Below are positions 20,303 through 29,341 of a DNA stretch of 64,000 nt, piece after piece. The notes below the pieces were generated by a model. That model searched no databases. It was not told the origin of the DNA and worked only from the letters and a program-made list of their open reading frames with translations. The translations under genes were made by a program, and so were the position numbers. The stretch's first letter is position 1; every line of letters begins with the position of its first letter. Source of the DNA: Tateyamaria pelophila (GTDB lineage Bacteria > Pseudomonadota > Alphaproteobacteria > Rhodobacterales > Rhodobacteraceae); assembly GCF_019966495.1 (NCBI RefSeq), contig NZ_JAIMIA010000003.1, positions 62,001-126,000 on the forward strand, written 5' to 3'.

Positions 20303-21702
20303 GTCCCGCAAAAGGTTGCGGGCACAATCTCCGCCTTGGTCGGTGGGCGGCGCAGGTCTTCAAAGGCGGCGGGGACATCGAATGGCGCCGCAAGCGCTTG
20401 CATCAAACGTTCAAACGGCACCATGTCGCCTGCCACTGCGGCCTCGATCATGGCCTCGATCCGATGATTGCGCGGGATAATCTGAGGATTGGCGCGAACC
20501 ATGATGGACGCCGCATTCGGGCCGACCCGTCCCCGCCATTTCTGATCCCATGCATCAAAGGCGGCCCGGTCCGTGAACTGGTCGCGGGCCGTGTCGGTGC
20601 CGAGGGTGGCAAAGCTGTTGGTGAAATCCGCACCGTCCGTTTGCATCAGCGTCAACAGCTCTTCGATGAGAAACTGATCCTCGGGCACCGCGTCGGACAG
20701 CCCGATTTTCGCTCCGAACCGGCGCAGCCACGCCGCCTGCAATTGCGCGGGCATCGCGTGCACGATTGCGGTGGCCTCTTCGACGGCGGCCTCCTTGTCG
20801 TCATAGAGCTGGATCAGGGACGTCGCCAGTTGCGCCATGTTCCATACGGCGATGCGGGGCTGGTTGCCGTAGGCATAGCGCCCGGTCTGGTCGATCGATG
20901 AAAACACGCGGGCCTCATCATAGGCATCCATGAAGGCGCAGGGACCATAATCGATGGTCTCGCCCGAGATGGTGCAATTGTCGGTGTTCATCACACCGTG
21001 AATAAATCCGACCGACATCCAGGCCGCGACCAGTTCGGATTGGGCGGCGCAGACGGCGGACAAAAGCCCCATCGGCCCATCCGCGTCAGGATAATGGCGG
21101 GCAATGGCGTAGTCGGTGAGGGTGCGCAGGGCGTCGATCTCGCCCCGGTGCGCAAAGATCTGAAACGTGCCGACGCGCAAATGACTGGACGCCACACGCG
21201 TCAGCACGGCCCCCGGCAATCCGCCCTGTTCACGGTAGACCGGCTGCCCGGTGCCCACGGCGGCCAGCGCGCGGGTGGTCGGGATGCCAAGCGCATGCAT
21301 CGCCTCGCTGACCACATATTCGCGCAGCACCGGCCCCAGCCAAGCGCGCCCGTCGCCCATGCGCGAATAGGGCGTCGGGCCGGAGCCCTTGAGCTGGATA
21401 TCGCGGCGCTGCCCGGTCGTGTCGATGACCTCGCCCAGCAGAATGGCCCGCCCGTCGCCCAATTGTGGGTTGTAGCTGCCAAATTGATGACCCGCATAAA
21501 GCTGCGCCAAAGGATCGGCGCCCTCCGGCACTGCATTACCGGCAAATACTTCGGCGCTTTCGCCGGTGATGCCAAGCTCGGCGGCCAACGCGCCATTCCA
21601 TGCGATCATGGATGGCGTTTTGACCGGGGTGGGTGCCTGCCGCGTGTAGAACGCGTCGGGCAGGGCAGCATAGCTGTTGTCGAAGGGGATGTGAATAGTC
21701 AT
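20299..21702 (-). CDS. selO: protein adenylyltransferase SelO (YdiU family)
   Basis: SelO (467 aa) is a pseudokinase-fold enzyme that transfers AMP from ATP to Ser, Thr or Tyr of target proteins, linked to redox stress. Conserved elements are YAGHQFG (69-75), the nucleotide-binding [12 protein letters not shown] (103-114), RALAAVGTG, and the catalytic GVMNTDN (236-242) with DYGPCAF (251-257). A cysteine three residues from the C-terminus sits where the family often carries a redox-active Cys or Sec. The ATG at 21702 is chosen because the extra upstream codons are not conserved in type. Confidence 0.94.
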   Translation of the reverse strand: MTIHIPFDNSYAALPDAFYTRQAPTPVKTPSMIAWNGALAAELGITGESAEVFAGNAVPEGADPLAQLYAGHQFGSYNPQLGDGRAILLGEVIDTTGQRRDIQLKGSGPTPYSRMGDGRAWLGPVLREYVVSEAMHALGIPTTRALAAVGTGQPVYREQGGLPGAVLTRVASSHLRVGTFQIFAHRGEIDALRTLTDYAIARHYPDADGPMGLLSAVCAAQSELVAAWMSVGFIHGVMNTDNCTISGETIDYGPCAFMDAYDEARVFSSIDQTGRYAYGNQPRIAVWNMAQLATSLIQLYDDKEAAVEEATAIVHAMPAQLQAAWLRRFGAKIGLSDAVPEDQFLIEELLTLMQTDGADFTNSFATLGTDTARDQFTDRAAFDAWDQKWRGRVGPNAASIMVRANPQIIPRNHRIEAMIEAAVAGDMVPFERLMQALAAPFDVPAAFEDLRRPPTKAEIVPATFCGT

Positions 21703-21777
21703 GCTCTGGATATAGTTTAGAGGTCGGTCAGAAACCACCCATGCACGTCAGACATTTGCCGGATCGCAAGGAAGACT

Positions 21778-22227
21778 TCAGAACATCCGCGTCATAAGGT
21801 GATAGCCGTCGCGCAGCCGGAACCCTGCGCGCTTGTAAAGCCGCGTGGCACCGGTATTCTCGGGGCCGACCTCTAGATGCAGCGCCTTGAGGCCTGCTCC
21901 GGCCAGCGCGCGCGGCAGCGAGATCAGCACTTCCCCGGCCACGCCACGCCCGCGCACGCCGGGGCGCACGTAAAGCTCGTCGATAAACCCATCCATGCCG
22001 CCAAATTCGATGGACCAGCCAAAGGTCACGACAATATAGCCGATGGGCGCGCGCGGCGGGCCGATCAGGTAGGCCGCACCGTGGGGTATCCCTTCGAGCA
22101 GCGGGCGCACTGCGTTCTCGCGCGCTTCATCGCTCAGGCCCAGCCCTTCTTCGCTGTGAAAGGCGGCTACCAGCGGCATCAGCCTGTCGATGTGGTCCGT
22201 GGTGGCGAGGGTCAATACTGCGCTCAT
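21778..22227 (-). CDS. GNAT family N-acetyltransferase
   Basis: A 149-residue GNAT enzyme with the acetyl-CoA loop VRGRGVAGEVL and a C-terminal GPENTGATRLYKRAGF segment. The acceptor is unknown. The ATG overlaps the GrpB stop by four bases, making it the last gene of a three-gene coupled operon with the GrpB-family gene and the nucleoside hydrolase. Confidence 0.88.
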   Translation of the reverse strand: MSAVLTLATTDHIDRLMPLVAAFHSEEGLGLSDEARENAVRPLLEGIPHGAAYLIGPPRAPIGYIVVTFGWSIEFGGMDGFIDELYVRPGVRGRGVAGEVLISLPRALAGAGLKALHLEVGPENTGATRLYKRAGFRLRDGYHLMTRMF

Positions 22228-22733
22228 TCATATATCTCCAATGCGCGGGCTTCGGCCTTGTTGATCCAGCCGGATTTGCACGCGCCGTAATCTGCTCCGA
22301 GGTCCGGGTGTCGGACCGCGCAGGCCGCTTTGACAGAGGTATAGGCGGCGCGCAACGCCCCATTGGCAAGCAATGCGTCCCGAAAGGCGAGGTGGCGGCG
22401 AATATCCGCGTGCCCCTGAACATAAGCGTGCGCATGAAACAGACGTACGCCGTTGTGTGGATCGGAACGGCGGCAATACCGGCGTCCCTCAAGACCGTAG
22501 GGCCCCATCCAGTCATAGCCGAGTGCCTCGACGGATGGTCGGGCGGCGTCTGCGCTGGCGGTATCCGCGAAGACGGGCATGAGATCGAGGATCGGTTTGG
22601 CGGGCAGGCCGGGCACTGCGGTGGAACCGATGTGGTGCACGGTGACCAACCCGCTGACAGTGGCCCGCCACCTGTCGGCCTCGGCCGCCGCCTGTGCGAG
22701 CCAGCCGGGGTCGGGCGCCGCCAGACCGGTCAC
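22224..22733 (-). CDS. GrpB/UPF0157 family protein
   Basis: A 169-residue protein of the GrpB family, which has the nucleotidyltransferase fold. HHIGSTAVPGLPAKPILDLMPVF is the family signature; it holds the GS motif and one carboxylate (D). LEGRRYCRRSDP, HAHAYVQGHADIRRHLAFRD and the lysine-tyrosine end follow. It is often annotated as a possible dephospho-CoA kinase partner, but function is unproven. The GTG start overlaps the nucleoside hydrolase stop (GTGA), and its stop overlaps the GNAT start, so three genes are strictly coupled. Confidence 0.88.
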   Translation of the reverse strand: MTGLAAPDPGWLAQAAAEADRWRATVSGLVTVHHIGSTAVPGLPAKPILDLMPVFADTASADAARPSVEALGYDWMGPYGLEGRRYCRRSDPHNGVRLFHAHAYVQGHADIRRHLAFRDALLANGALRAAYTSVKAACAVRHPDLGADYGACKSGWINKAEARALEIYE

Positions 22734-23671
22734 AGGCGGGCCAGACGCTCGGTCAGGAGGGTGAAAAAGCCGTCGGCGTCCAGATCGCCGATGAACAGCG
22801 CGTTTTGGGGCCGATCCGTCACCCCCCACCAATCGGCGACGGTCATGCCCATGGTCAGGTCAGATTGCGTCTCGATCTCGACGTTGATGTGGCGGCCGGT
22901 GAAAAGGTCAGGCTTGATCAGATAGGCGGTGACGCAGGGATCGTGCAGTGGCGCGCCGGACGAGCCGTATTTCTCCTTGTCGAACCGCTCGAAGAAATCG
23001 GTCATCTGGGCGACCGCAATTCCGGTGGGCGTGCCCAAGGCGCGGAATGCCTCGTTGCGTGGCGCGGTGACAAGGGCCTTGTGCGTCACGTCGAGCGGCA
23101 TGACGACAATATCCGCGCCGGATTTGAACACGATATCAGCAGCCTCCGGATCGACGTAGATGTTGAATTCAGCCGTCGGCGTGATATTGCCCACTTCGAA
23201 ATAAGCCCCGCCCATCAGCACGATCTGCTGCACCCGTTCGATGATCTCGGGGGCTTTGCGAAATGCGTTTGCAATGTTGGTCAATGGACCGAGCGGGCAC
23301 AGGGTGACCGTTCCGGAGGGCTGCGTGCGCAACGTGTCGATGATGAAATCGACCCCGTGGCCGGGCGCGAGTTGCATGTGTGGGTCGGGCAGTGATGGGC
23401 CGTCCAGCCCGGTCTTGCCGTGCACATGTTCGGCCGTAACCAGCGGGCGGCCCAACGGGCGGTCGCAGCCTGCGTAGACAGGCACATCGACCTTGCCTGC
23501 CAACTCACAGATCATAAGCGCATTTTTTGCGGTCAGGTCCAGTGGCACGTTGCCCGCGACCGCGGTGATGCCCAGCACGTCGATCTCGTCCGGGCTGGCC
23601 AGCGCCAACAGGATGGCGACGGCATCGTCCTGGCCGGGGTCGGTGTCGATAATGATCTTGCGGGGTGCCAT
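22730..23671 (-). CDS. inosine-uridine preferring nucleoside hydrolase
   Basis: The 313-residue enzyme splits ribonucleosides into base and ribose in salvage. The calcium-binding motif DTDPGQDDA is at residues 9-17, and the later ligand-bearing segments (LMGGAYFEVGN; APLHDPC) are present. Substrate choice (inosine, uridine or pyrimidine type) cannot be settled. The ATG at 23671 has AAGAGG upstream; the longer frame has no support. It leads the coupled nucleoside hydrolase-GrpB-GNAT operon. Confidence 0.93.
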   Translation of the reverse strand: MAPRKIIIDTDPGQDDAVAILLALASPDEIDVLGITAVAGNVPLDLTAKNALMICELAGKVDVPVYAGCDRPLGRPLVTAEHVHGKTGLDGPSLPDPHMQLAPGHGVDFIIDTLRTQPSGTVTLCPLGPLTNIANAFRKAPEIIERVQQIVLMGGAYFEVGNITPTAEFNIYVDPEAADIVFKSGADIVVMPLDVTHKALVTAPRNEAFRALGTPTGIAVAQMTDFFERFDKEKYGSSGAPLHDPCVTAYLIKPDLFTGRHINVEIETQSDLTMGMTVADWWGVTDRPQNALFIGDLDADGFFTLLTERLARL

Positions 23672-23795
23672 GAGAACCTCTTGAGGGGTGTGAAATTCCG
23701 GGCACCGTGGCCGCTTTGGCACCCCTTGTCCAGAACCGCCCGCGACCGATGCGCAAAACCTTGCGCGCCGAAGCGGCGGTGGCATAAGGGCGGTT

Positions 23796-24662
23796 ATGAC
23801 TGAGGTCCCCTTATACGTTCACGCAGGCGCGCATCGCACTGGCACATCCTCGTTTCAGATGTGTTTGCACGACAACCGCGCGGTATTGGATCAGGCCGAC
23901 TATGCGCTGGCCTATCCGGGTCGGGATGACATTCCGTCGGGCCGTTTGGCGTTGCGCTTGCCCAGACCCAAGGACGGCGTGCCGCAACAGGCCATCGTGA
24001 AGGCACGCAAGACGCTGGCGATGCATTCGGGCGGCAGGCCCCTGATCCTGTCCGAAGAGAATATTCCGGGTCGGATGATGCATTTCATGCAAAGCCGGTT
24101 CTATCCTGCCGCCGAAGCGCGCTTGCAAGTGCTGCGCGCGGCGTGGGATGGCCCGATTGCCCATGTTTTGCTGGTGGTGCGCCCCTATGACGCGTTGTTT
24201 GTCTCGGGCTATCGCAAGCGGGCCGAGGACAACCGCGTGCCGGATTTCGACAGCCTGCGGCCAAAGTACATGTCCATGAACCGGGGCTGGCCCGCCGTGG
24301 CCCAGTCGATGCGTGATATCCTCAAGCCGGAGCGGATCACGGTCATTCCTTATGCGCAACGCGGCACGAGTGCGGCACTGTTGACCCGGTTGGTGCCGGG
24401 ACTGGCGGACGATCTGGTTGAGCCGGGACAGATGATGAACCTGAGTGCGACGGATGCCGCGTTGATCGCATTGCAACGGCGCTACCGGGCGGGTGAAACG
24501 TTGAGCCGGGCCGCGTGGCAGGACATCGTGGCCCGCCACGCCGACGACACGGGCAACCTCGGTTTTGCGGCCTTTTCGGAGGCCGAAACGCAGGTGTGGG
24601 CCGCCCGTTATGCCCGTGACCTCGACAGGCTGGCCACCATGGACGGGATCACGTTCGGCTAG
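23796..24662 (+). CDS. sulfotransferase-like P-loop protein
   Basis: The 288-residue protein begins VPLYVHAGAHRTGTSSFQ. The HRTGTSS segment (residues 13-19) resembles the 5'-phosphosulfate loop of PAPS-dependent sulfotransferases, and LLVVRPYDALFVSGYRKR resembles their 3'-phosphate site (R..D..S.Y). I have not matched it to a named family, so sulfation of a polysaccharide or small molecule is inference. It stands alone, is divergent from the nucleoside hydrolase and overlaps the 3' end of mazG by 14 bases. Confidence 0.7.
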   Translation: MTEVPLYVHAGAHRTGTSSFQMCLHDNRAVLDQADYALAYPGRDDIPSGRLALRLPRPKDGVPQQAIVKARKTLAMHSGGRPLILSEENIPGRMMHFMQSRFYPAAEARLQVLRAAWDGPIAHVLLVVRPYDALFVSGYRKRAEDNRVPDFDSLRPKYMSMNRGWPAVAQSMRDILKPERITVIPYAQRGTSAALLTRLVPGLADDLVEPGQMMNLSATDAALIALQRRYRAGETLSRAAWQDIVARHADDTGNLGFAAFSEAETQVWAARYARDLDRLATMDGITFG

Positions 24663-25482
24663 ATTTTTCGGCCCGTTTCGCGGCATCCCACAACGCATCC
24701 ATTTCTTCGAGCGTGCTGTCCTGCGCGCATGTGCCCCGATCCACCAAGGCGGCCTCGACCGCGCCGAACCGGCGGGTGAATTTCGCATTGGTCCGCCGCA
24801 GCGCCTCTTCGGGGTCGATATCGAGATGGCGGGCGAGGTTGGCCACCACGAAGAGCAGATCGCCCATTTCGTCGACCATGTCGTCATGGCTCAGGGTGTC
24901 GCGGGCCTCGACAAGCTCTGCGGCTTCTTCGGTGATCTTGGCCAGAACGTGATCGGTGTGGGGCCAGTCAAACCCCACGCGCGCGGCGCGCTTTTGCAAC
25001 TTTAGCGCCCGCAACAGCGCGGGCAGGTTCTTGGCCACGCCGTCCAGCGTGCCGGATTGTTCCTTGCCCGCGCGTTCTGCTGCCTTGATTGCCTCCCAGT
25101 CGCGGGTTTGCTGTTCGGCGGACTTATCGCGGGATTCGTCGCCGAATACATGTGGGTGCCGGGCCACCATCTTGTTCGAAATGTTGGTGACGACGGATTG
25201 AAAGGTGAAATGCCCGGCCTCTTCTCCGATGGCGGTGTGATAGACCGATTGCAGCAACAGATCGCCCAATTCGCCTTCAAGCTCGGGCCAGTCGCAGCGC
25301 TCGATTGCATCTGCGACCTCATAGGCCTCTTCGATCGTGTAGGGCGCAATGGTGTCAAAGGTCTGTTCGATGTCCCACGGACAGCCGGTTTCGGGATCGC
25401 GCAAGCGGCGCATGATTTCAAGCAGACGCTCGATCCCTGCGCTTTCATCGTAAATCAGGTCAGGGTTTTGCGGGACGCCCAT
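24649..25482 (-). CDS. mazG: nucleoside triphosphate pyrophosphohydrolase MazG
   Basis: MazG (277 aa) hydrolyses NTPs and dNTPs to monophosphates, a house-cleaning and stringent-response role. It has two MazG folds, at about residues 25-115 (EEAYEVADAI, then ELGDLLLQ) and 160-265 (EEAAELVEAR, then DEMGDLLFVVANLARHL), each with the EExxE and ExxD metal residues. The ATG at 25482 has GAGG six bases upstream; an ATG at 25515 is weaker. The open frame far upstream is antisense to the M20 gene and not part of it. Confidence 0.95.
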   Translation of the reverse strand: MGVPQNPDLIYDESAGIERLLEIMRRLRDPETGCPWDIEQTFDTIAPYTIEEAYEVADAIERCDWPELEGELGDLLLQSVYHTAIGEEAGHFTFQSVVTNISNKMVARHPHVFGDESRDKSAEQQTRDWEAIKAAERAGKEQSGTLDGVAKNLPALLRALKLQKRAARVGFDWPHTDHVLAKITEEAAELVEARDTLSHDDMVDEMGDLLFVVANLARHLDIDPEEALRRTNAKFTRRFGAVEAALVDRGTCAQDSTLEEMDALWDAAKRAEKSSRT

Positions 25483-25545
25483 TGCAGCCTCGTCACGTTT
25501 GGGGTTTGGTGCCATCTGACGCATCCCGTGCACAGGAGTCCAGCC

Positions 25546-26709
25546 ATGGCGATCATCAACCGTATCGGAGACCTCGGCCCAAAGATGGCGGAATGGCGGC
25601 AGCATCTGCATACCATTCCCGAGCTGTCCTTTGACTGTCCCAAGACGTCCGCCTTTATCCACGACCGGTTGGAAGAGATCGGTGTGGATGCCATTCATGA
25701 CGGGATTGCCCAGACCGGGATCGTGGCGATTATCGAAGGGCAGGGTGACGGGCCAACGATTGGACTGCGCGCGGATTTCGACGCGCTGCCGATCAGCGAA
25801 GAAACAGGGGTGGCCTATGCCTCGACTCATCCGGGGAAAATGCATGCCTGCGGCCATGACGGGCACACCGCGATGTTGTTGGGGGCGGCGCAGTATCTGA
25901 CCGAGACCCGCAACTTCGCGGGCCGGGTCGCACTGATCTTTCAACCGGCCGAAGAGGACGGCGGCGGCGCCGAGGTGATGGTGCGCGAAGGCATTCTCGA
26001 CACGTTCGACATCGGCCAAGTCTATGCGATCCACAACGCTCCGGGGAAGGATTTTGGCAAGTTCCATACTACCACAGGTCCGATTATGGCCGCGTGCGAT
26101 ACGTTCACCATCAACATCACCGGCAAGGGCGGGCATGGCGCGCGGCCCTATGATTGCGTCGATCCCGTTGTCGCGGCCTGCGGCATCGTCACAGCACTGC
26201 AAACCATTGTCAGCCGCAATCACAACACCAACGCGTCGCTGGTTGTCTCGGTCACACAAATCCACACTGGCACCACCGATAACGTGATCCCCGAAACCGC
26301 TTATATCAACGGCACGGTGCGGACTTTCGACAAAGAGGTACAGGCCATGGTTGTGCGTCGGATGGAAGAGGTCGTGGCGGGCCAGGCGGCGGCCTACGGG
26401 TGCACCGCGACACTGGAGTTCGAGTTTGGCTATCCGCCGACGGTCAACGATGTGGACAAGTCCGCCTTTGCGGCGCGCGTTGCGGCGGATGTGGCGGGCG
26501 CGGACGGTATCGAGGACGCGATGACGCCGGTGATGGGGGCCGAGGATTTTGCCTATATGCTGGAGGCGCGGCCGGGGGCTTATCTGATGCTGGGTCAGGG
26601 GGATGGCGCGGGCGTGCATCATCCCAAATACAACTTCAACGATGAGATCGCGCCAATCGGGGCCTCGTTTTTTGCCCGGTTGGTGGAAACGGCGCAACCG
26701 TTGCGATAG
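25546..26709 (+). CDS. M20 family amidohydrolase (hippurate hydrolase-like)
   Basis: This 387-residue metallopeptidase-family enzyme should cleave an N-acyl amino acid or similar amide. Metal ligands are in HACGHDGHTAML (residues 100-111; C102, H104), FQPAEED (about 134-140) and the late MGAEDFAYML. The ATG has a perfect AGGAGT six bases upstream. Two ureohydrolase genes follow on the same strand, suggesting a shared nitrogen-compound catabolic role; the substrate is not visible. Confidence 0.92.
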   Translation: MAIINRIGDLGPKMAEWRQHLHTIPELSFDCPKTSAFIHDRLEEIGVDAIHDGIAQTGIVAIIEGQGDGPTIGLRADFDALPISEETGVAYASTHPGKMHACGHDGHTAMLLGAAQYLTETRNFAGRVALIFQPAEEDGGGAEVMVREGILDTFDIGQVYAIHNAPGKDFGKFHTTTGPIMAACDTFTINITGKGGHGARPYDCVDPVVAACGIVTALQTIVSRNHNTNASLVVSVTQIHTGTTDNVIPETAYINGTVRTFDKEVQAMVVRRMEEVVAGQAAAYGCTATLEFEFGYPPTVNDVDKSAFAARVAADVAGADGIEDAMTPVMGAEDFAYMLEARPGAYLMLGQGDGAGVHHPKYNFNDEIAPIGASFFARLVETAQPLR

Positions 26710-26768
26710 GGGCTCTGCCCCTCGGCCCGTTGGGCCTCACCCCGGGATTTTTTTGAACAGAGAAGAAG
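26708..26768 (+). repeat. dispersed intergenic palindromic element, copy 1
   Basis: The interval from the M20 stop to the first ureohydrolase holds GGGGCTCTGCCCC (palindromic), then a GGCCCGTTGGGCC hairpin, then CCCCGGGATTTTTTT and a purine tail AGAGAAGAAG. The same layout (GGGGC-N3-GCCCC, CCCCGGGAT, AAGAGAAG) recurs at 43463-43512. In this copy the purine tail lies where the ribosome binding site of the next gene should be. It looks like a REP-type element of the Rhodobacteraceae. Confidence 0.6.
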
Positions 26769-26776
26769 ACTGCGTC

Positions 26777-27745
26777 ATGGCCCTTGAAGATGCCAAAAGC
26801 CAGATTGATCATGCGTTCACGCGCGAAGACCTGAGGGGGCCGTCCTTTGAGCTGACCTTTGCGGGGGCCACGTCGTTTCTGCGGCGGCGCTATAGCAAGG
26901 ACCTGGGCGGCGTGGATATTGCCGTGACGGGCATACCGTTCGATCAGGCGGTGACGAACCGCCCCGGCACGCGGTTGGGGCCGCGCGCGATCCGCGAGGC
27001 GTCGGCCCTGCAGGCGCCCGACGCGCCTTATGGCTGGCCCTTTGATGTGATGCGTGAACGGGTGATCGTGGATTATGGCGATATGGCGTTTGACTATGCC
27101 GATATTCCGGCCTTTCCCGATACGGTGACGGCGCATGTTCGCGGCATTCTGGCGGCGGGAGCGGCCAGCGTCGTTCTGGGTGGCGATCACTATATTTCGT
27201 TTCCCATTCTCAAGGCCTATGCCGAAATCTACGGCCCGGTGTCGTTGATCCAGGTGGATGCGCATACGGACACCTGGCCCGACGATGACATGGGGCGCGT
27301 CGATCATGGCACCATGTTCTACAAGGCGGTGAAGTCGGGGATCGTGGACCCGGCAACCTCGGTGCAGATCGGCATTCGCACCACCAATGAAGACACGCTG
27401 GGCGTCAATATCATCGATGCGGCGGAAGTGCACCGGATCGGGGCGGAGGCGGTTGCCGCGCGGACGCGTGAGATCGTGGGCGACAGGCCATGCTACCTGA
27501 GTTTTGACATCGACGGGCTGGATCCGGCCTTTGCCCCCGGCACCGGAACACCGGTCTGGGGCGGGCTGACCTCGGCGCAGGCGGCCGCGCTGCTGCGGGG
27601 TCTGGCGGGTATCAACATTCGCGGTGGGGACATCGTCGAGGTCAGCCCGCCCTTTGACACCACCGGGGCCACCGCCATTGCAGGGGCGCATGTGGCGACC
27701 GAGATTTGCTGTTTATTGGGGTGGAGGATGCGGACCGGTGGTTAG
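26777..27745 (+). CDS. ureohydrolase (agmatinase/arginase family), paralog 1
   Basis: A 322-residue binuclear-metal hydrolase of the arginase/agmatinase superfamily that would release urea from a guanidino compound. All six metal ligands are visible: GGDH (H138), DAHTD (D161, H163, D165) and DIDGLDP (D244, D246). The substrate loop differs from that of the neighbour paralog (DTWPDDD versus DVNDEMF), so the two probably use different substrates, such as agmatine, guanidinobutyrate or guanidine. The stop lies inside the next gene, coupling the two. Confidence 0.9.
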   Translation: MALEDAKSQIDHAFTREDLRGPSFELTFAGATSFLRRRYSKDLGGVDIAVTGIPFDQAVTNRPGTRLGPRAIREASALQAPDAPYGWPFDVMRERVIVDYGDMAFDYADIPAFPDTVTAHVRGILAAGAASVVLGGDHYISFPILKAYAEIYGPVSLIQVDAHTDTWPDDDMGRVDHGTMFYKAVKSGIVDPATSVQIGIRTTNEDTLGVNIIDAAEVHRIGAEAVAARTREIVGDRPCYLSFDIDGLDPAFAPGTGTPVWGGLTSAQAAALLRGLAGINIRGGDIVEVSPPFDTTGATAIAGAHVATEICCLLGWRMRTGG

Positions 27746-28682
27746 AAATCAACCGATCAGCGGCAACGATCTGGCGCGTTTTTCCGGGCCGAACACGTTC
27801 ATGCGACTGCCTTTTGCAAATGACCTCAAGGGCTTGGATGTGGCGATCCTGGGTGTTCCGATGGATATCGGCACCTCGTGGCGATCGGGCACGCGGTTTG
27901 GCCCCAAACAGGTGCGCAGCGAATCCGCGATGATCCGGCCCTATAATCTGCAAACCGGGGCTGCCCCATTCGACAGCCTTCAGGTGGCGGACATTGGCGA
28001 TCTGGCGATCAACACGTTTTCCTTGACGGACAGTCTGCGCATCATCGAAGAAAGCTATGAAGCGGTCCTGAACTACGATGTGATCCCGGTGGCGATCGGC
28101 GGGGATCATTCCATCACCTTGCCGATCTTGCGGGGAATCGCGAAACGCCACGGGCCGGTGGCTTTGGTGCATGTGGATGCCCATGCGGACGTGAATGACG
28201 AGATGTTCGGCGAGAAAGAGACCCACGGCACGGTGTTTCGGAGGGCCCACGAAGAAGGGTTGATCACCGCGTCAAAGACGTACCAGATCGGTTTGCGCGG
28301 CACCGGCTATTCGGCGGAAGATTTTACCGAGGCGCAAGGCTGGGGGTTTCAGCAGTTTCTGGCGCCGGATCTTTGGGGGCGCGACCTGAGCACGCTTGGT
28401 GCGGAAATCCGGCGCGATATCGGCGATCTGCCCGTCTATATCAGTTATGACATCGACAGCCTTGATCCGGCATTCGCGCCCGGTACGGGCACGCCCGAAA
28501 TCGGCGGCCTGACGACACCGCAGGCGATGCAGCTGATCCGGAGTTTCAAGGGGTTGAACGTCGTTGGCTGTGATCTGGTCGAGGTCTCGCCGCCCTATGA
28601 TACGTCCGGCAATACCGCGCTGACGGCGGCGAATATTCTCTATGAACTGTTGTGTATCTTGCCTGGCGTTACATATCGTTGA
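27738..28682 (+). CDS. ureohydrolase (agmatinase/guanidinobutyrase family), paralog 2
   Basis: A 314-residue paralog of the preceding gene. Metal ligands are GGDH (H124), DAHAD (D147, H149, D151) and DIDSLDP (D238, D240). GTG at 27738 is the best start: GGAGG lies ten bases upstream and no ATG precedes the conserved GVPMDIGTSWRSGTRFGP. It overlaps paralog 1 by eight bases. It is likely to be an agmatinase or guanidinobutyrase; the exact guanidino substrate is not determinable here. Confidence 0.9.
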   Translation: MVRNQPISGNDLARFSGPNTFMRLPFANDLKGLDVAILGVPMDIGTSWRSGTRFGPKQVRSESAMIRPYNLQTGAAPFDSLQVADIGDLAINTFSLTDSLRIIEESYEAVLNYDVIPVAIGGDHSITLPILRGIAKRHGPVALVHVDAHADVNDEMFGEKETHGTVFRRAHEEGLITASKTYQIGLRGTGYSAEDFTEAQGWGFQQFLAPDLWGRDLSTLGAEIRRDIGDLPVYISYDIDSLDPAFAPGTGTPEIGGLTTPQAMQLIRSFKGLNVVGCDLVEVSPPYDTSGNTALTAANILYELLCILPGVTYR

Positions 28683-28726
28683 TCAGGCATTGTGCCGCAG
28701 CATTCTGCCAGACAGAAAGGCCGAAG

Positions 28727-29143
28727 ATGAGGATCATCATGTATCTCGCTGGTATCATTGTTTTTTTGCTTATGGCGGGCATGTTGTACGTCCGCCTGGC
28801 GCCGACGGATGTGGCGCGGTGGCACCAACCGATCGAGGCGGCCCAGAGCGCGGACCTTGCAGATGGTGCGGTCCGCGTGATCGCGGCGGATGAACAGAGT
28901 TTTGAGCGGGTGGCCCAGGCCGCAACATCTCTGCCGCGGACGGAGGTTGTTGCCGGGTCAGTGGCTGAAGGCCGTATCACATTTCGCACCCGGTCCAAAT
29001 GGATCGGTTTTCCGGATTTCACGACCATTGAATATGACAATGGAACGCTGAAGATGTATGCCCGCCTGCGTTTTGGACAATCGGACATGGGTGTCAATGC
29101 TGCGCGGCTTGAGCAGTTGCTTGGTGCGGCCCAGTCCGGGTGA
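28727..29143 (+). CDS. DUF1499 family protein
   Basis: A 138-residue protein with an N-terminal hydrophobic helix (residues 3-22) that should anchor or export it, then a soluble domain of the DUF1499 type (TRSKWIGFPDFTTIEYDNGTLKMYARLRFGQSDMGVN). The function of DUF1499 is unknown. The ATG at 28727 has GAAAGG upstream; a longer frame to 28652 lacks a binding site. It follows the ureohydrolases but is probably conserved with prfA-prmC rather than with them. Confidence 0.8.
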   Translation: MRIIMYLAGIIVFLLMAGMLYVRLAPTDVARWHQPIEAAQSADLADGAVRVIAADEQSFERVAQAATSLPRTEVVAGSVAEGRITFRTRSKWIGFPDFTTIEYDNGTLKMYARLRFGQSDMGVNAARLEQLLGAAQSG

Positions 29144-29261
29144 CAGGCTTACGAAAACGCCTGACTTCTGCACGTGTTGGCCATGACTGCGGGTAAAGTC
29201 CGATCGATTGCGCGGATGACGTCGATCAAAATGGGTGTGCCCGATTAGGGGAGAGACCCAA

Positions 29262-29341
29262 ATGACACGGACTATCTGCAAAGCGTCGACAACGCCTTTC
29301 TCTTGACCAATGCCGCGCCTTGGATCAAACCCGCGTCATGA
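29262..29341 (+). pseudogene. possible frameshifted micro-ORF coupled to prfA
   Basis: A strong ribosome site (GGGGAGAG) precedes an ATG at 29262, but that frame stops after 14 codons. The frame one base out stays open from there to a TGA at 29339 that overlaps the prfA ATG (ATGA). It reads as a plausible 26-residue peptide tail ending [10 protein letters not shown], with GC-biased third positions. A single missing base would fuse the two. It may be a decayed leader gene, a translational coupling leader or chance; no function is claimed. Confidence 0.25.

Noticed and set aside
25483-26697. Long open extension upstream of mazG on the - strand
   Set aside because: It is antisense to the M20 gene, whose motifs are clear; mazG has its own ATG with GAGG at 25482.
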